From Brevibacterium sp. (GTDB taxonomy: Bacteria > Actinomycetota > Actinomycetes > Actinomycetales > Brevibacteriaceae): a DNA stretch of 33,823 nt. This document shows, piece by piece, positions 15,575 to 23,594 of this stretch (position 1 is its first letter; each line of letters begins with the position of its first letter). The position numbers were made by a program, and so were the translations under genes. The stretch covers positions 1-33,823 of the forward strand of contig NZ_JALAHB010000223.1 in NCBI RefSeq assembly GCF_022712115.1, in the 5' to 3' direction. The notes below the pieces were generated by a model, which was not told the DNA's origin, searched no databases, and was given only the letters and a program-made list of their open reading frames with translations.

Positions 15575-16402
15575 GTGTCACTCATGGCAGCACCGCAGCG
15601 CCCTCCCCGTCCTCAGCACGTCATGGAAGTCGTCTCCCGCGAGCGCATCAGCCCCTCCCTCGTGAGGCTGGTCGTGGGAGGCGAGGGCTTCTCCACGTTC
15701 ACCCCCTCGCAGAGCACCGACGCCTATGTGAAGATCGTGTTCGCCAAGCCGGAGCTGGGGCTCACTCCCCCGTACGACCTCGCCGCCCTGCGCGAGACCC
15801 TGCCGGCGGACGACATCCCGGTGACCCGCACCTACACGGTGCGCAGCGTGGACCCGGAGGCCCGCACGCTGACCCTCGACTTCGTGGTCCACGGGGACGA
15901 GGGCCTCGCCGCGCCGTGGGCCCGCGACGCCCGGCCCGGGGATCCCATCGTGTTCATGGGACCCGGCGGCGCCTACGCGCCGGATCCCGGGGCGGACTGG
16001 CACCTGCTCGCCGGCGACGCCTCGGCCATGCCCGCCGTCGCCGCCGCACTCGAGGCCATGCCCGCCAATGCGCGGGGCTTCGCCGTCCTCGTCGTCGACC
16101 ACCCGGACGACTGCCTCGACCTCACGCACCCGGCGGGGATCGAACTCGTCTGGGCGGTGGGCGCGGAGGCCGGAGCGGCCACGGACCTCCTCGCTGAGAC
16201 GATGGCGAGCCGCCCCTGGCCGGAGGGCCGCGTGCAGGTGTTCGCCCACGGCGAGCGCGAGTCGATCAAGAAGGTCCGCGCCCTGCTCAAGGAGCGCGAG
16301 ATCCCCCGGGAGCAGATCTCGATCTCCGGCTACTGGGCGTACGGGCGGAACGAGGACCGCTTCCAGTCGGAGAAGCGCACGGACATCGGCAGGATCGACT
16401 GA
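15575..16402 (+). CDS. Siderophore-interacting protein (FAD-dependent ferric-siderophore reductase)
   Basis: 275-residue SIP-family flavoprotein, which reduces imported ferric siderophores with NAD(P)H to release iron. The FAD-binding RTYTVRS and the FVVHGDEGLAAPWARDARPGD region are present, followed by the NAD(P)H domain with LLAGDASAMPAVAAALEAMP and the family-typical end ISGYWAYGRNEDRFQSEK. GTG 15575 has GAAGGA 4 nt upstream; ATG 15584, three codons on, has that motif 13 nt away, so the start is uncertain by 9 bp. An iron box lies about 65 bp upstream. No siderophore transporter is adjacent. It ends 7 bp from a convergent SDR gene. Confidence 0.92.
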   Translation: MSLMAAPQRPPRPQHVMEVVSRERISPSLVRLVVGGEGFSTFTPSQSTDAYVKIVFAKPELGLTPPYDLAALRETLPADDIPVTRTYTVRSVDPEARTLTLDFVVHGDEGLAAPWARDARPGDPIVFMGPGGAYAPDPGADWHLLAGDASAMPAVAAALEAMPANARGFAVLVVDHPDDCLDLTHPAGIELVWAVGAEAGAATDLLAETMASRPWPEGRVQVFAHGERESIKKVRALLKEREIPREQISISGYWAYGRNEDRFQSEKRTDIGRID

Positions 16403-16409
16403 CGCGCCC

Positions 16410-17318
16410 TCACGGCATGGGCGTGCCCCCATTGACGTGCAGAGTCTCCCCGAGCACGTAGCTGGACTCCGGAGAGGTGAGGAAGACGTAGGCCGGTGCG
16501 AGCTCGGTGGGCTGGCCCGCCCTCCCCAGCGGCGTGTTCTTCCCGAAGTGCGGCAGAGCCTCCTTGGGCTGGCCGTCAGAGACCTGCAGCGGCGTCCAGA
16601 TGGGCCCCGGCGCCACTGCGTTCACCCTGATGCCCCGCGGTGCGAGCTGCTGGGCGAGCCCCTTGGTGAAGGTGTTGATCGCTGCCTTGGTCGAGGCGTA
16701 GTCGAGCAGGTGCGGCGAGGGCTGGTAGGCCTGGACCGAGGTGGTGCTGACGATGGTCGACCCCGCCTCGAGGTGCGGGAGCGCGGCACGCGTGACCCGG
16801 TAGATCGCCCGGATGTTCGTGTCGAAGGTGTGCTGCCACTGCTCGTCGCCCAGATCCGCGAGGTCCTCGACGGCGATCTGCCGGCCCGCGTTGTTCACGA
16901 GCGCGTCCAGACCGCCCAGCTCCCGCACCGCTCCCCGCACCAGCTCCTCGCAGTACACCGGGTCGGAGAGATCGCCGGGGAACAGGAACGCCTTCCGCCC
17001 CGCCCCCTCGACGACCTTCCGGATGTCCTCGGCGTCCGCCTCCTCCGCGGGGAGGTAGGACAGCGCCACGTCCGCGCCCTCACGGGCGAAGGCGATCGCG
17101 ATCGCGGCGCCGATCCCGGAGTCCGCACCGGTGATGAGCGCACGGCGGCCCTCCAGGCGGCCGGTGCCGCGGTAGGAGTCGTGGCCGCGGTCCGTCTGCG
17201 GCACGAGCTCCCTGTCGAGACCGGGCTCGGGCTGGTCCTGCACGGGCGGCGTGATGTCCGGGAACCGGGTGACCGGATCCTGGAAGGTCAGCTGGTCGTT
17301 CCCTGCTGCGTGGGTCAT
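16410..17318 (-). CDS. Short-chain dehydrogenase (YghA/general-stress type SDR)
   Basis: 302-residue classical-type SDR with a ~55-residue N-terminal extension (containing PVTRFPDITPPVQDQPEPGLD), the hallmark of the YghA/Gsp39-like branch. The cofactor motif is TGADSGIG, then LVNNAGRQ, the catalytic Ser/Tyr/Lys in STTSVQAY and YASTK, and a C-terminus ETLHVNGGTPMP. It reduces or oxidises an unknown alcohol or aldehyde with NAD(P)(H). GGAGAGGACAGGA precedes ATG 17318. It follows the CocE-like gene by 46 bp in the same direction, so it may be the last gene of the ATP-grasp/hydrolase unit. Confidence 0.9.
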   Translation of the reverse strand: MTHAAGNDQLTFQDPVTRFPDITPPVQDQPEPGLDRELVPQTDRGHDSYRGTGRLEGRRALITGADSGIGAAIAIAFAREGADVALSYLPAEEADAEDIRKVVEGAGRKAFLFPGDLSDPVYCEELVRGAVRELGGLDALVNNAGRQIAVEDLADLGDEQWQHTFDTNIRAIYRVTRAALPHLEAGSTIVSTTSVQAYQPSPHLLDYASTKAAINTFTKGLAQQLAPRGIRVNAVAPGPIWTPLQVSDGQPKEALPHFGKNTPLGRAGQPTELAPAYVFLTSPESSYVLGETLHVNGGTPMP

Positions 17319-17364
17319 CGTCCTGTCCTCTCCTCTGCATGCGTCGTCTTCTGCTGCTGCGCCC

Positions 17365-19419
17365 TCAGACGAGGTCGCGGGGTATCTCGCGCTGCCAGTT
17401 CTGCGAGTGGACCCTCCTCCCTCCCCTCTCCGGGTCGATCTCGTAGGCGTCGAGCTCGGCGGAGATCCGGAACTCCTCCCGGGTCGAGGTGAGCACCGTG
17501 CGGGTTATCACCTCGACCCTCCAGTCGCCTCGCTCCAGGCGGCGCACGGTGCGCGTCTCGCCCCGCACGGAGTCGACATCGTTCCACCGGAAGCTGAACC
17601 ACTCGTCGGTCGCGCGCCGCACGAGGGTGCCGGTCTCCTCGATGAGGAAGGCACCCTGGTCGTTGATGATCTCCAGCGTCGAGACGTCCGTGGCGAGGTC
17701 GCGGATGACGCGCCACTGGTGGTCGCCGGGCGAGAGCCGTTCCACCGCCAGCTCCTCCGCGGCCTCGGGCGGCCCGAACGCGCGCAGCCCCGCGTCCTCA
17801 CGGCGGGGCTCCCGCACCGGCAGGTGCAGGCGGCTCGCCCCCGTCGTCACGGTCAGCGCGGCGGTCTCCGGAGGCGGCCAGGCGAGCGGCCAGTACGAGG
17901 AGGAGAGCGAGAGCCGGATGCGGTGCCCGGCCGGGAAGTGCTGTGCGACCCCGTTGAGCGGCACGCGCACGCGGTACCGGCGGCCGGGCTCCAGCCGCTC
18001 CGGGCACGCGCTGCCGCCGCGGTGGGTGAGGTTGAGGACCCCGTAGGTCACGCGGGTCGCCTCACCGTCCGGATTCACGTCGGACAGGCGCGCCACCAGC
18101 ATCGCCACCGGCCTGTCCGCGGCGACCTCGACGTCCAGCTCCGCCAGGCCGCAGACCTCGACCGCCCGCTCGAGCGGGCGCGTCTCATAGACGAGCGCGC
18201 CGCCGTCCTCCTCGCGCTGGTCGAACGGCAGATCCGGGGTCGCGGCGTAGGAGGCCCACTTCCCCGCGAACAGACCCACGCTCAGCGGTGAGCGGACGGT
18301 GGCCTCCGCCCGCTCCCGCTCCGCCGCCTCGGCCTCCGGGGATCCCGGTGCCACCAGATGGTGCCCGGCGAGCACGAGCTCCCGGTCCTCCAGCTCCAGG
18401 GAGGGCCAGACGTCCTCGGCGATCCAGCGACCCGGCCGCTCGCGGTAGGAGGCCTGCGGCGGCACGCTGTCCTGCATCCACAGCCGCATCATCGGCTCGT
18501 CCATGAGACCGGTGTCGTGCCCCTTGAGCCAGTGGTCCCACCACCGCACGACCTCCTGGAGGAAGCCGATGGCCGGACCGGGCACACCCAGGTGCGGGTA
18601 CTTGTGCCCCCACGGTCCGATGAGCGCCCGGCGGGGGACCTCGAGGTGCTCCATGAGGCGGAAGATCGCGTTCGTGTAGCCGTCCGCCCAGCCGCCCACG
18701 GCCATGACGGGGCAGCCGACCGCGCCGTAGTCCTCGCTCACCGAAGCCGGCTTCCAGTAGTCGTCGCGCCGCTGGTGCTCCAGCCAGGTCTCCAGCCAGA
18801 GACCGCTGCCCCGCAGCCGTTCGACCCACATGTCCCGCCAGCGCTCCCCCACGATCGCGGGGTCCGGCGGGAGGCTGTTGAAGGCGAACATCACAGTGGC
18901 CTCGGACAGGTTGTCCGCGAGCAGCGCGCCTCCCATGTAATGCATGTTGTCGACGTAGAGATCGTCCGTGGCTGAGGCGCTGATGACCGCCTTGAGCGCC
19001 GGCGGACGGCGTGCGGCGAGCTGGAGGCTGTTGAAGCCGCCCCAGGAGATGCCCATCATCCCCACGTTCCCGTCGCACCACGGCTGAGCGGCGAGCCAGG
19101 CGATGACGTCCTCGGCGTCCTCCTGCTCCTGCGGGCGGTACTCGTCCACGAGGACGCCCTCGGAGTCGCCGCTGCCGCGCATGTCCACCCGCGCGCAGAC
19201 GTAGCCGTGGCCGGCGATGTAGGGGTGGTTGAGCGCGTCCCTCCCCCGGGTGCTGTCCCGCTTCCGGTACGGGATGTACTCGAGGACGGCGGGCTGGGGC
19301 CGGCGCTCGGCGGACTCCGGCATCCAGAGCCGCGCCGCGAGGCGGGCGCCGTCCCGCATGGGGATGAAGACGTTCTCGATCTCCCGGACCTCGTGCGGGA
19401 AGTCTGTCACTGTCTGCAT
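17365..19419 (-). CDS. CocE/NonD-family alpha/beta hydrolase (S15-like)
   Basis: 684-residue hydrolase with an N-terminal alpha/beta-hydrolase domain and C-terminal jelly-roll (X-Pro dipeptidyl-peptidase C-terminal-like) domain. The nucleophile is Ser125 in MMGISWGG. Asp246 (VGGWADGYTN) and His272 (GPWGHKYPH) are the likely rest of the triad, in positions like those of cocaine esterase. FIPMRDGARLAARLWMP and VDMRGSGDSEG are family markers. Members hydrolyse esters or peptides, including alpha-amino-acid esters. At 684 residues it is longer than CocE (about 570), the extra length lying at the C-terminus (about 590-684). A neighbouring ATP-grasp ligase 42 bp upstream hints at an amino-acid or peptide-like substrate; that is inference. 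Confidence 0.9.
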   Translation of the reverse strand: MQTVTDFPHEVREIENVFIPMRDGARLAARLWMPESAERRPQPAVLEYIPYRKRDSTRGRDALNHPYIAGHGYVCARVDMRGSGDSEGVLVDEYRPQEQEDAEDVIAWLAAQPWCDGNVGMMGISWGGFNSLQLAARRPPALKAVISASATDDLYVDNMHYMGGALLADNLSEATVMFAFNSLPPDPAIVGERWRDMWVERLRGSGLWLETWLEHQRRDDYWKPASVSEDYGAVGCPVMAVGGWADGYTNAIFRLMEHLEVPRRALIGPWGHKYPHLGVPGPAIGFLQEVVRWWDHWLKGHDTGLMDEPMMRLWMQDSVPPQASYRERPGRWIAEDVWPSLELEDRELVLAGHHLVAPGSPEAEAAERERAEATVRSPLSVGLFAGKWASYAATPDLPFDQREEDGGALVYETRPLERAVEVCGLAELDVEVAADRPVAMLVARLSDVNPDGEATRVTYGVLNLTHRGGSACPERLEPGRRYRVRVPLNGVAQHFPAGHRIRLSLSSSYWPLAWPPPETAALTVTTGASRLHLPVREPRREDAGLRAFGPPEAAEELAVERLSPGDHQWRVIRDLATDVSTLEIINDQGAFLIEETGTLVRRATDEWFSFRWNDVDSVRGETRTVRRLERGDWRVEVITRTVLTSTREEFRISAELDAYEIDPERGGRRVHSQNWQREIPRDLV

Positions 19420-19461
19420 GGCGTGCGGATCTCCCTTCGTCGTTCTGAGGCGGAGGAGCCC

Positions 19462-20814
19462 TCAGGCCGCGCCGGCCCGCGTCCCCTCCTGCGGCACGGG
19501 GTCGAAGCCGTACGGCAGCCTCCCCGCGATCTCGCGGTGCAGGCGGTCCAGCTCCTCGTGGCTGTCCGCCCCGATGAAGAACTTCGCGACGACGTACCGG
19601 TAGCTGTCCTGCGAGGGCAGCTCCGAGAGCCTGTCGCCCTCCGCCACCTGCGAGGTGAGGACGAGGTCCGGATACGCCTCGCGCAGCCGTGCGAGCTCCT
19701 CCGCGTCCGGCACATGGGTGACGACGGCGTCCTCGTCGTGGAAGACCATGCACTGACCGGCGACGGCGAACGGCCCCTCGCCGGTGCGCGGACGGGGCCG
19801 CCGCCCCAGCGCCACGTCGATGGCGACCTCGTGATTGGACGCCCCGTCGACCTTGACGAAGAGCTCGCTGTGGGACTGGCTGATGCGCGTGTTGACCTCC
19901 ACGAGCCAGAGACCGTCCGTCTCGGCGTCCCACATGAACTCCGCGTTGAAGCAGCCGTCGTCGAACCCGATGTGCGCCAGGAACCGCCCCGTGAGGTCGA
20001 TCATGCGCCGCTGCACGTGCTCAGGCACCCCGCCGGCGGGGTAGTCGAGACGGTCGAAGCTCGTACCCGCCTCGTCCTTGTGCATGTCGAAGAAGCCGTG
20101 CACGCCGTACTCCCCGCGGAACACGGAGCCCTCGGGCGCGCACTGCGTGCCCGTCACGAACTGCTCCGCGAGGCAGGTGTTGCCGTCCGCGGAGGTGATC
20201 TCCGGCGGCAGTTCGACCCGGGAGAGCACCTCGTTGAACGCGTCCCCGATGTCCCCGATCTCCGCCCGGATCTCCGCCTGCGCACGGCGGAAGCCCTCTG
20301 CGTCCTCGATCTTGAAGCCGAGGTTCGACGAGTGCGCCTTCACCGGCTTCACCCAGAACGGATAGTCGAGGCCGATGGAGTCCAGCGCAGCGTCGTCGAA
20401 GGGATCGAAGGCCGCGAACGCCGGCACGCACTCCGGTATGCTCCGCTGCTGCTCGAGCCTGCTCCAGTACTTGTGCTCGCACTTCAGGAGGCTCGTGAGG
20501 GAGGGCGCGGGCAGGCCCCTCTCGGCCGCCAGGAGGGGAGCCAGGAGGCTCACGGGGAAGTCCCAGTGCGCGATGATCGCGTCGACCGTGCCCGGGAAGG
20601 CGTCCAGCTCCGCCCGCGCCGCGTCGAGGAGCGAGGCGAAGTCGATCGCGTGCACGTCGACGAGCCGTTCCCGGTCGAGGAGGCCGTTGAACGCGAAGCC
20701 CTCGGCACCGCGGACGGTCTCCAGCTCTCTGCGCTGCTCGTCCGTGAGCGCCAGGACGAAGATGTTCGGTGAAGCCACACCACTCTCGCTTTCCACGCAT
20801 GTGCCCGCGGGCAC
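19462..20814 (-). CDS. ATP-grasp domain ligase
   Basis: 450-residue ATP-grasp enzyme, expected to activate a carboxylate as acyl-phosphate for ligation to an amine or thiol. Visible are a Rossmann-like pre-grasp domain (NIFVLALTDEQ), LLKCEHKYWSRLEQQ, PFWVKPVKAHSSNLGFKI, and the metal/ATP motif FNAEFMWDAETDGLWLVEVNTRIS with its Glu and Asn. The C-terminal ~100 residues (GADSHEELDRLHREIAG) resemble the closing segment of carboxylase-type ATP-grasp proteins. GTG 20814 has AGGA 8 nt upstream; GTG 20778 is an alternative where homology appears to start. It leads a probable three-gene unit with the CocE-like hydrolase and the SDR. The substrate is unknown. Confidence 0.85.
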   Translation of the reverse strand: MPAGTCVESESGVASPNIFVLALTDEQRRELETVRGAEGFAFNGLLDRERLVDVHAIDFASLLDAARAELDAFPGTVDAIIAHWDFPVSLLAPLLAAERGLPAPSLTSLLKCEHKYWSRLEQQRSIPECVPAFAAFDPFDDAALDSIGLDYPFWVKPVKAHSSNLGFKIEDAEGFRRAQAEIRAEIGDIGDAFNEVLSRVELPPEITSADGNTCLAEQFVTGTQCAPEGSVFRGEYGVHGFFDMHKDEAGTSFDRLDYPAGGVPEHVQRRMIDLTGRFLAHIGFDDGCFNAEFMWDAETDGLWLVEVNTRISQSHSELFVKVDGASNHEVAIDVALGRRPRPRTGEGPFAVAGQCMVFHDEDAVVTHVPDAEELARLREAYPDLVLTSQVAEGDRLSELPSQDSYRYVVAKFFIGADSHEELDRLHREIAGRLPYGFDPVPQEGTRAGAA

Positions 20815-20825
20815 TCCGGAATCCT

Positions 20826-20849
20826 GAACAATGACAAGTCATCTTGTTC
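20826..20849. promoter_or_regulatory. Nested inverted repeats at the ATP-grasp promoter
   Basis: GAACAA (20826-20831) and TTGTTC (20844-20849) form an outer dyad around ATGACAAGTCAT (20831-20842). The region is AT-rich for this genome and overlaps a plausible minus-strand -10 (CATTGT) for the ATP-grasp gene, so it is a candidate operator. The rest of the 196-bp divergent gap (20815-21010) holds the next repeat pair and no gene. Confidence 0.45.
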
Positions 20850-20976
20850 TTGGAACCGTATGCGGAATGTCGCGAGCACACAATGCTCCTTGCCTCCGCC
20901 AGCCCACCGGGCAGTGATCTCACAGCGGGTCGCCAGCGACCGCTGAGCCCCACGGGAATCCCCGCTCGCACCCCGG

Positions 20977-21006
20977 TGACAGAATCAAGTTATGTTGTCA
21001 GAATCA
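20977..21006 (+). repeat. Direct repeat upstream of the solute-binding lipoprotein gene
   Basis: TGACAGAATCA (20977-20987) and TGTCAGAATCA (20996-21006) match at 10 of 11 positions with a 19-bp period, immediately before ATG 21011. TATGTT between them could be a -10 element. Possible activator site for the downstream operon. Confidence 0.4.
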
Positions 21007-21010
21007 GAGC

Positions 21011-21508
21011 ATGATCGGACAGCGCACGCTCGCAGTGGTCCTCGCCGCCCTCTCCGCCCTCGGCACCGCCGGGTGCTCCGTGCCCGCGGATCCCGAGGGC
21101 ACCCTCGACCGTGCACGGCACGGCGAGCTGGTGGTGGGCGTCTCCCACAGCCCGCCCTGGACGGACGCCCGCGGCTCCGCGCCCACCGGCACGGAGCCGG
21201 AGCTCGTGCGGAGCTTCGCAGACTCCCTGGACGCCGAGGTCGACTGGGAGGTCGCGGGTGAGGAGCGGCTCATGACCCTCCTCGAGGAGGGGGACCTGGA
21301 CCTCGTCGTCGGCGGACTGACGACGGATTCCCCGTGGACCTCCGAGGCCGCACTCACCACGGACTACACGACCACCCCCGGCAGCGACGGCGGGAAGGAC
21401 AGGCACGTGATGGCCGTGCGCATGGGTGAGAACGCCCTGCAGACCGAGCTCGAACGCCACCTGCTCTCGCCCGAGGTGCAGGAGCGGCTGCGGGAGACGG
21501 CGCCGTGA
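21011..21508 (+). CDS. Compact solute-binding-protein-like lipoprotein (family 3 lobe)
   Basis: 165-residue predicted lipoprotein. The signal peptide ends LGTAGC with the lipidated Cys near residue 22. It is followed by sequence typical of the first lobe of family 3 amino-acid-binding proteins (GELVVGVSHSPPWTD, EPELVRSFADSLDAEVDW, EEGDLDLVVGGLTTDSPW). The usual second lobe, some 80-100 residues, is absent: the chain passes quickly to a tail HVMAVRMGENALQTELERHLL. No transporter permease or ATPase is adjacent; instead it overlaps a CDF-type transporter start by GTGA. So it is probably not an ordinary ABC binding protein but a partner or sensor of that transporter. Start ATG 21011 has a poor ribosome site. 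Confidence 0.75.
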   Translation: MIGQRTLAVVLAALSALGTAGCSVPADPEGTLDRARHGELVVGVSHSPPWTDARGSAPTGTEPELVRSFADSLDAEVDWEVAGEERLMTLLEEGDLDLVVGGLTTDSPWTSEAALTTDYTTTPGSDGGKDRHVMAVRMGENALQTELERHLLSPEVQERLRETAP

Positions 21509-22548
21509 GCGCGCGGTTCGGGCACACCCAGCTGCCCGAGGAGCAGGCGCGGGCGCTGCGGCGCGCCGTCCGGCTGGAACGGGTGAGCATCGGCATGACG
21601 CTCATGACCATGACGCTCGTGCTCCTCGTCGCGGGCAGCTCCCAGGCGATGAAGGCGGCATGGATCGAGGACTCCCTCGCACTCCTCCCTCCGCTGGCCT
21701 TCCTCGTCGCGGTGCGCTTCATCCGTCGCCGGCCGACTCCCCGCCGCCCCTACGGCTGGCACCGTTCGATCGGCGTCGCCCACCTCGTCTCCGCGGTGGC
21801 GCTGCTGACGATGGGCGGATACCTGCTCATCGACTCGGGCATCGGCCTGGCCCGGGGCGAGCGCCCGCCCATCGGCGTGCTCGAGGTGGGCGGCCTCCTG
21901 CTCTGGCAGGGCTGGCTCATGCTCGCCGTCATGGTCCTGGTCATCATCCCGCCGGTGGTCCTCGGCCGACTCAAGCTGCGGCTCGCCCCGCTGCTGCACG
22001 ACAAGGTGCTGTACGCGGACGCGCAGATGAACAAGGCGGACTGGACCTCCTCGCTCGCGACGATCGTGGGGGTCGCGGGGATCGGCGTGGGCCTGTGGTG
22101 GATGGACGCGGCCGCGGCGATCGCCGTCTCGCTGAGCATCCTCCGCGACGGCTGGACCAACCTGCGCGACTCCCTCCGGGATCTCATGGACTCCCGCGCC
22201 ACGCAGTACGACGGGGAGGATCCGGATCCCCTCGTGGGCGAGGTCCGCGCGACCCTGCTCGCCGCGGACTGGGTGGCCGAGGCCGACTGCCGCATCCGCG
22301 ATCAGGGCCACGTCCTGCACGTCGAGGCCTTCGTCGTCCCGGAGGACGCCTCGCTGCCGCCGCTGGAACGCGTCACGGAGCTGCGCGAGCGGTGCATCGG
22401 CCTCGACTGGCGGATCCAGGACCTCGTCCTCTCCGTCGTCGAGGCGCTGCCGGAGGAGCTCCTGCCCCAACTGAGCACACAGGCGCGGAGCCTCGGCCCC
22501 GCGGACACCGCTTACACTCACCACCACTCTCCTCAGGAGGATTCGTGA
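21505..22548 (+). CDS. CDF-like cation transporter with altered metal site
   Basis: 347-residue membrane protein of the cation diffusion facilitator superfamily, with about six hydrophobic segments between residues 28 and 215 and a cytosolic C-terminal domain from about 235. The usual HxxxD pairs are not intact: helix 2 carries WIEDSLALLPP and the second site reads DAQMNKADW. This pattern fits a variant subfamily, so the metal (Zn, Mn, Fe) is open. The C-terminus ends TYTHHHSPQEDS, a small His cluster. GTG 21505 overlaps the preceding stop as GTGA, and its own stop overlaps the next start in the same way. It may supply or export metal for the iron enzyme encoded next, which is inference. Confidence 0.8.
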   Translation: MSARFGHTQLPEEQARALRRAVRLERVSIGMTLMTMTLVLLVAGSSQAMKAAWIEDSLALLPPLAFLVAVRFIRRRPTPRRPYGWHRSIGVAHLVSAVALLTMGGYLLIDSGIGLARGERPPIGVLEVGGLLLWQGWLMLAVMVLVIIPPVVLGRLKLRLAPLLHDKVLYADAQMNKADWTSSLATIVGVAGIGVGLWWMDAAAAIAVSLSILRDGWTNLRDSLRDLMDSRATQYDGEDPDPLVGEVRATLLAADWVAEADCRIRDQGHVLHVEAFVVPEDASLPPLERVTELRERCIGLDWRIQDLVLSVVEALPEELLPQLSTQARSLGPADTAYTHHHSPQEDS

Positions 22549-23594
22549 ACACCCAGCCGCTCTCCCGCCCCTCCGACCGCCCACCGCTCCCACGGGGTCC
22601 GCTCAGCGCCGCGCTCCTGCGGCTGCTGTCCTCGCCCGAGCCCCCTCCGGGGCCGGACGGCCTGTGCGCCACCGCCCGCGACGCCGTCGAGGCCGCCGAG
22701 GAGGTTCTCGCCGACGAGGACCTCCAGCTCTCGCTGTTCCTCCTCTACCAGCTCCACTACGGCCCGGAGGACTACGTCGCCGGGGAGTGGGAATGGGACC
22801 CGGGGCTCCTGCGGACGCGGTTGCTCCTCGAGCGCGCACACGAATCGGCGCTGCGCGCACGGGCCCCGCCCCCCGGCGACGCCCCCGCCGACGGCGAGGG
22901 CCTCGCCGATCTGCTCTTCGCGATGACGGCCGACGCGGCCCGCCCCGCACTCGCCACCTGGTTCGCCCGCCACGCGGACCCGGGACAGCTCGGCGAGTTC
23001 CTCGTCCACCGCTCGCTCTACACGCTCCGGGAGGCGGATCCGCACAGCTGGGCGATCCCGCGCCTGCGAGGGAGGGCGAAGGCGGCACTCGTGGAGATCC
23101 AGGCGGACGAGTACGGCGGCGGACGGCCGGAGCGCGTGCACGCGGAGATCTTCGCCCGGACCATGCGCGGGTTCGGTCTGGACAGCCGGCCGGAGGCCTA
23201 CCTCGACCTCATCCCGGCCACGACGCTGCTGCCGATGAACACCATGAGCCTCTTCGGCCTGCACCGGAGGCACCGCGGGGCGATCGTGGGACATCTCGCC
23301 GCCTTCGAGATGACCTCGTCGATCCCCAACCGCCTCTACTCGCGCGCCTTCGGCCGGTGGGGCTGGGGTGCGGAGGTCCGGGAGTACTTCGACGAGCACG
23401 TGGAGGCCGACGCCGGGCACGAGCAGATCGCGGCGCGGGACCTCGCCGGCGGGCTCGCGGATGCGGAGCCCGCCCTCGTCCCCGAGATCGTCTTCGGCGC
23501 CGCGGCGTGCCTGTACGCGGACGAGCAGGCGGGCGCGCACATGCTCGCGGCGTGGAAGGCCGGGGCCTGCTCCCTCCGGAGCGTCGGACCGTGA
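22545..23594 (+). CDS. Heme-oxygenase-like iron-containing redox enzyme
   Basis: 349 residues. All-helical, resembling the iron-containing redox enzyme / heme-oxygenase-like diiron oxidase group. Candidate metal ligands sit in three clusters: EFLVHRSLYTLREADPHSW (151-169), Glu184 with EIQADEY and His199, and YFDEHVEADAGHE (281-293) with His285, Asp289 and His292. Characterised relatives use two irons and O2 to cleave or oxygenate amino-acid- or fatty-acid-derived substrates. The GTG start at 22545 has a strong AGGAGG and overlaps the previous stop as GTGA; its stop overlaps the glycosyltransferase start likewise. Position between a metal transporter and a glycosyltransferase/CDGSH pair suggests a tailoring or redox role in glycan or natural-product synthesis. 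Confidence 0.75.
   Translation: MNTQPLSRPSDRPPLPRGPLSAALLRLLSSPEPPPGPDGLCATARDAVEAAEEVLADEDLQLSLFLLYQLHYGPEDYVAGEWEWDPGLLRTRLLLERAHESALRARAPPPGDAPADGEGLADLLFAMTADAARPALATWFARHADPGQLGEFLVHRSLYTLREADPHSWAIPRLRGRAKAALVEIQADEYGGGRPERVHAEIFARTMRGFGLDSRPEAYLDLIPATTLLPMNTMSLFGLHRRHRGAIVGHLAAFEMTSSIPNRLYSRAFGRWGWGAEVREYFDEHVEADAGHEQIAARDLAGGLADAEPALVPEIVFGAAACLYADEQAGAHMLAAWKAGACSLRSVGP

Noticed and set aside
16410..17318. This SDR as the missing heptose epimerase
   Set aside because: It is a YghA-type classical SDR with its own N-terminal extension and lies nine genes from the heptose operon.
20924..20944. Hairpin AGCGGGTCGC/AGCGACCGCT with one bulge in the gap between divergent genes
   Set aside because: Both flanking genes point away from it, so it cannot terminate either; it is short and GC-rich by composition.
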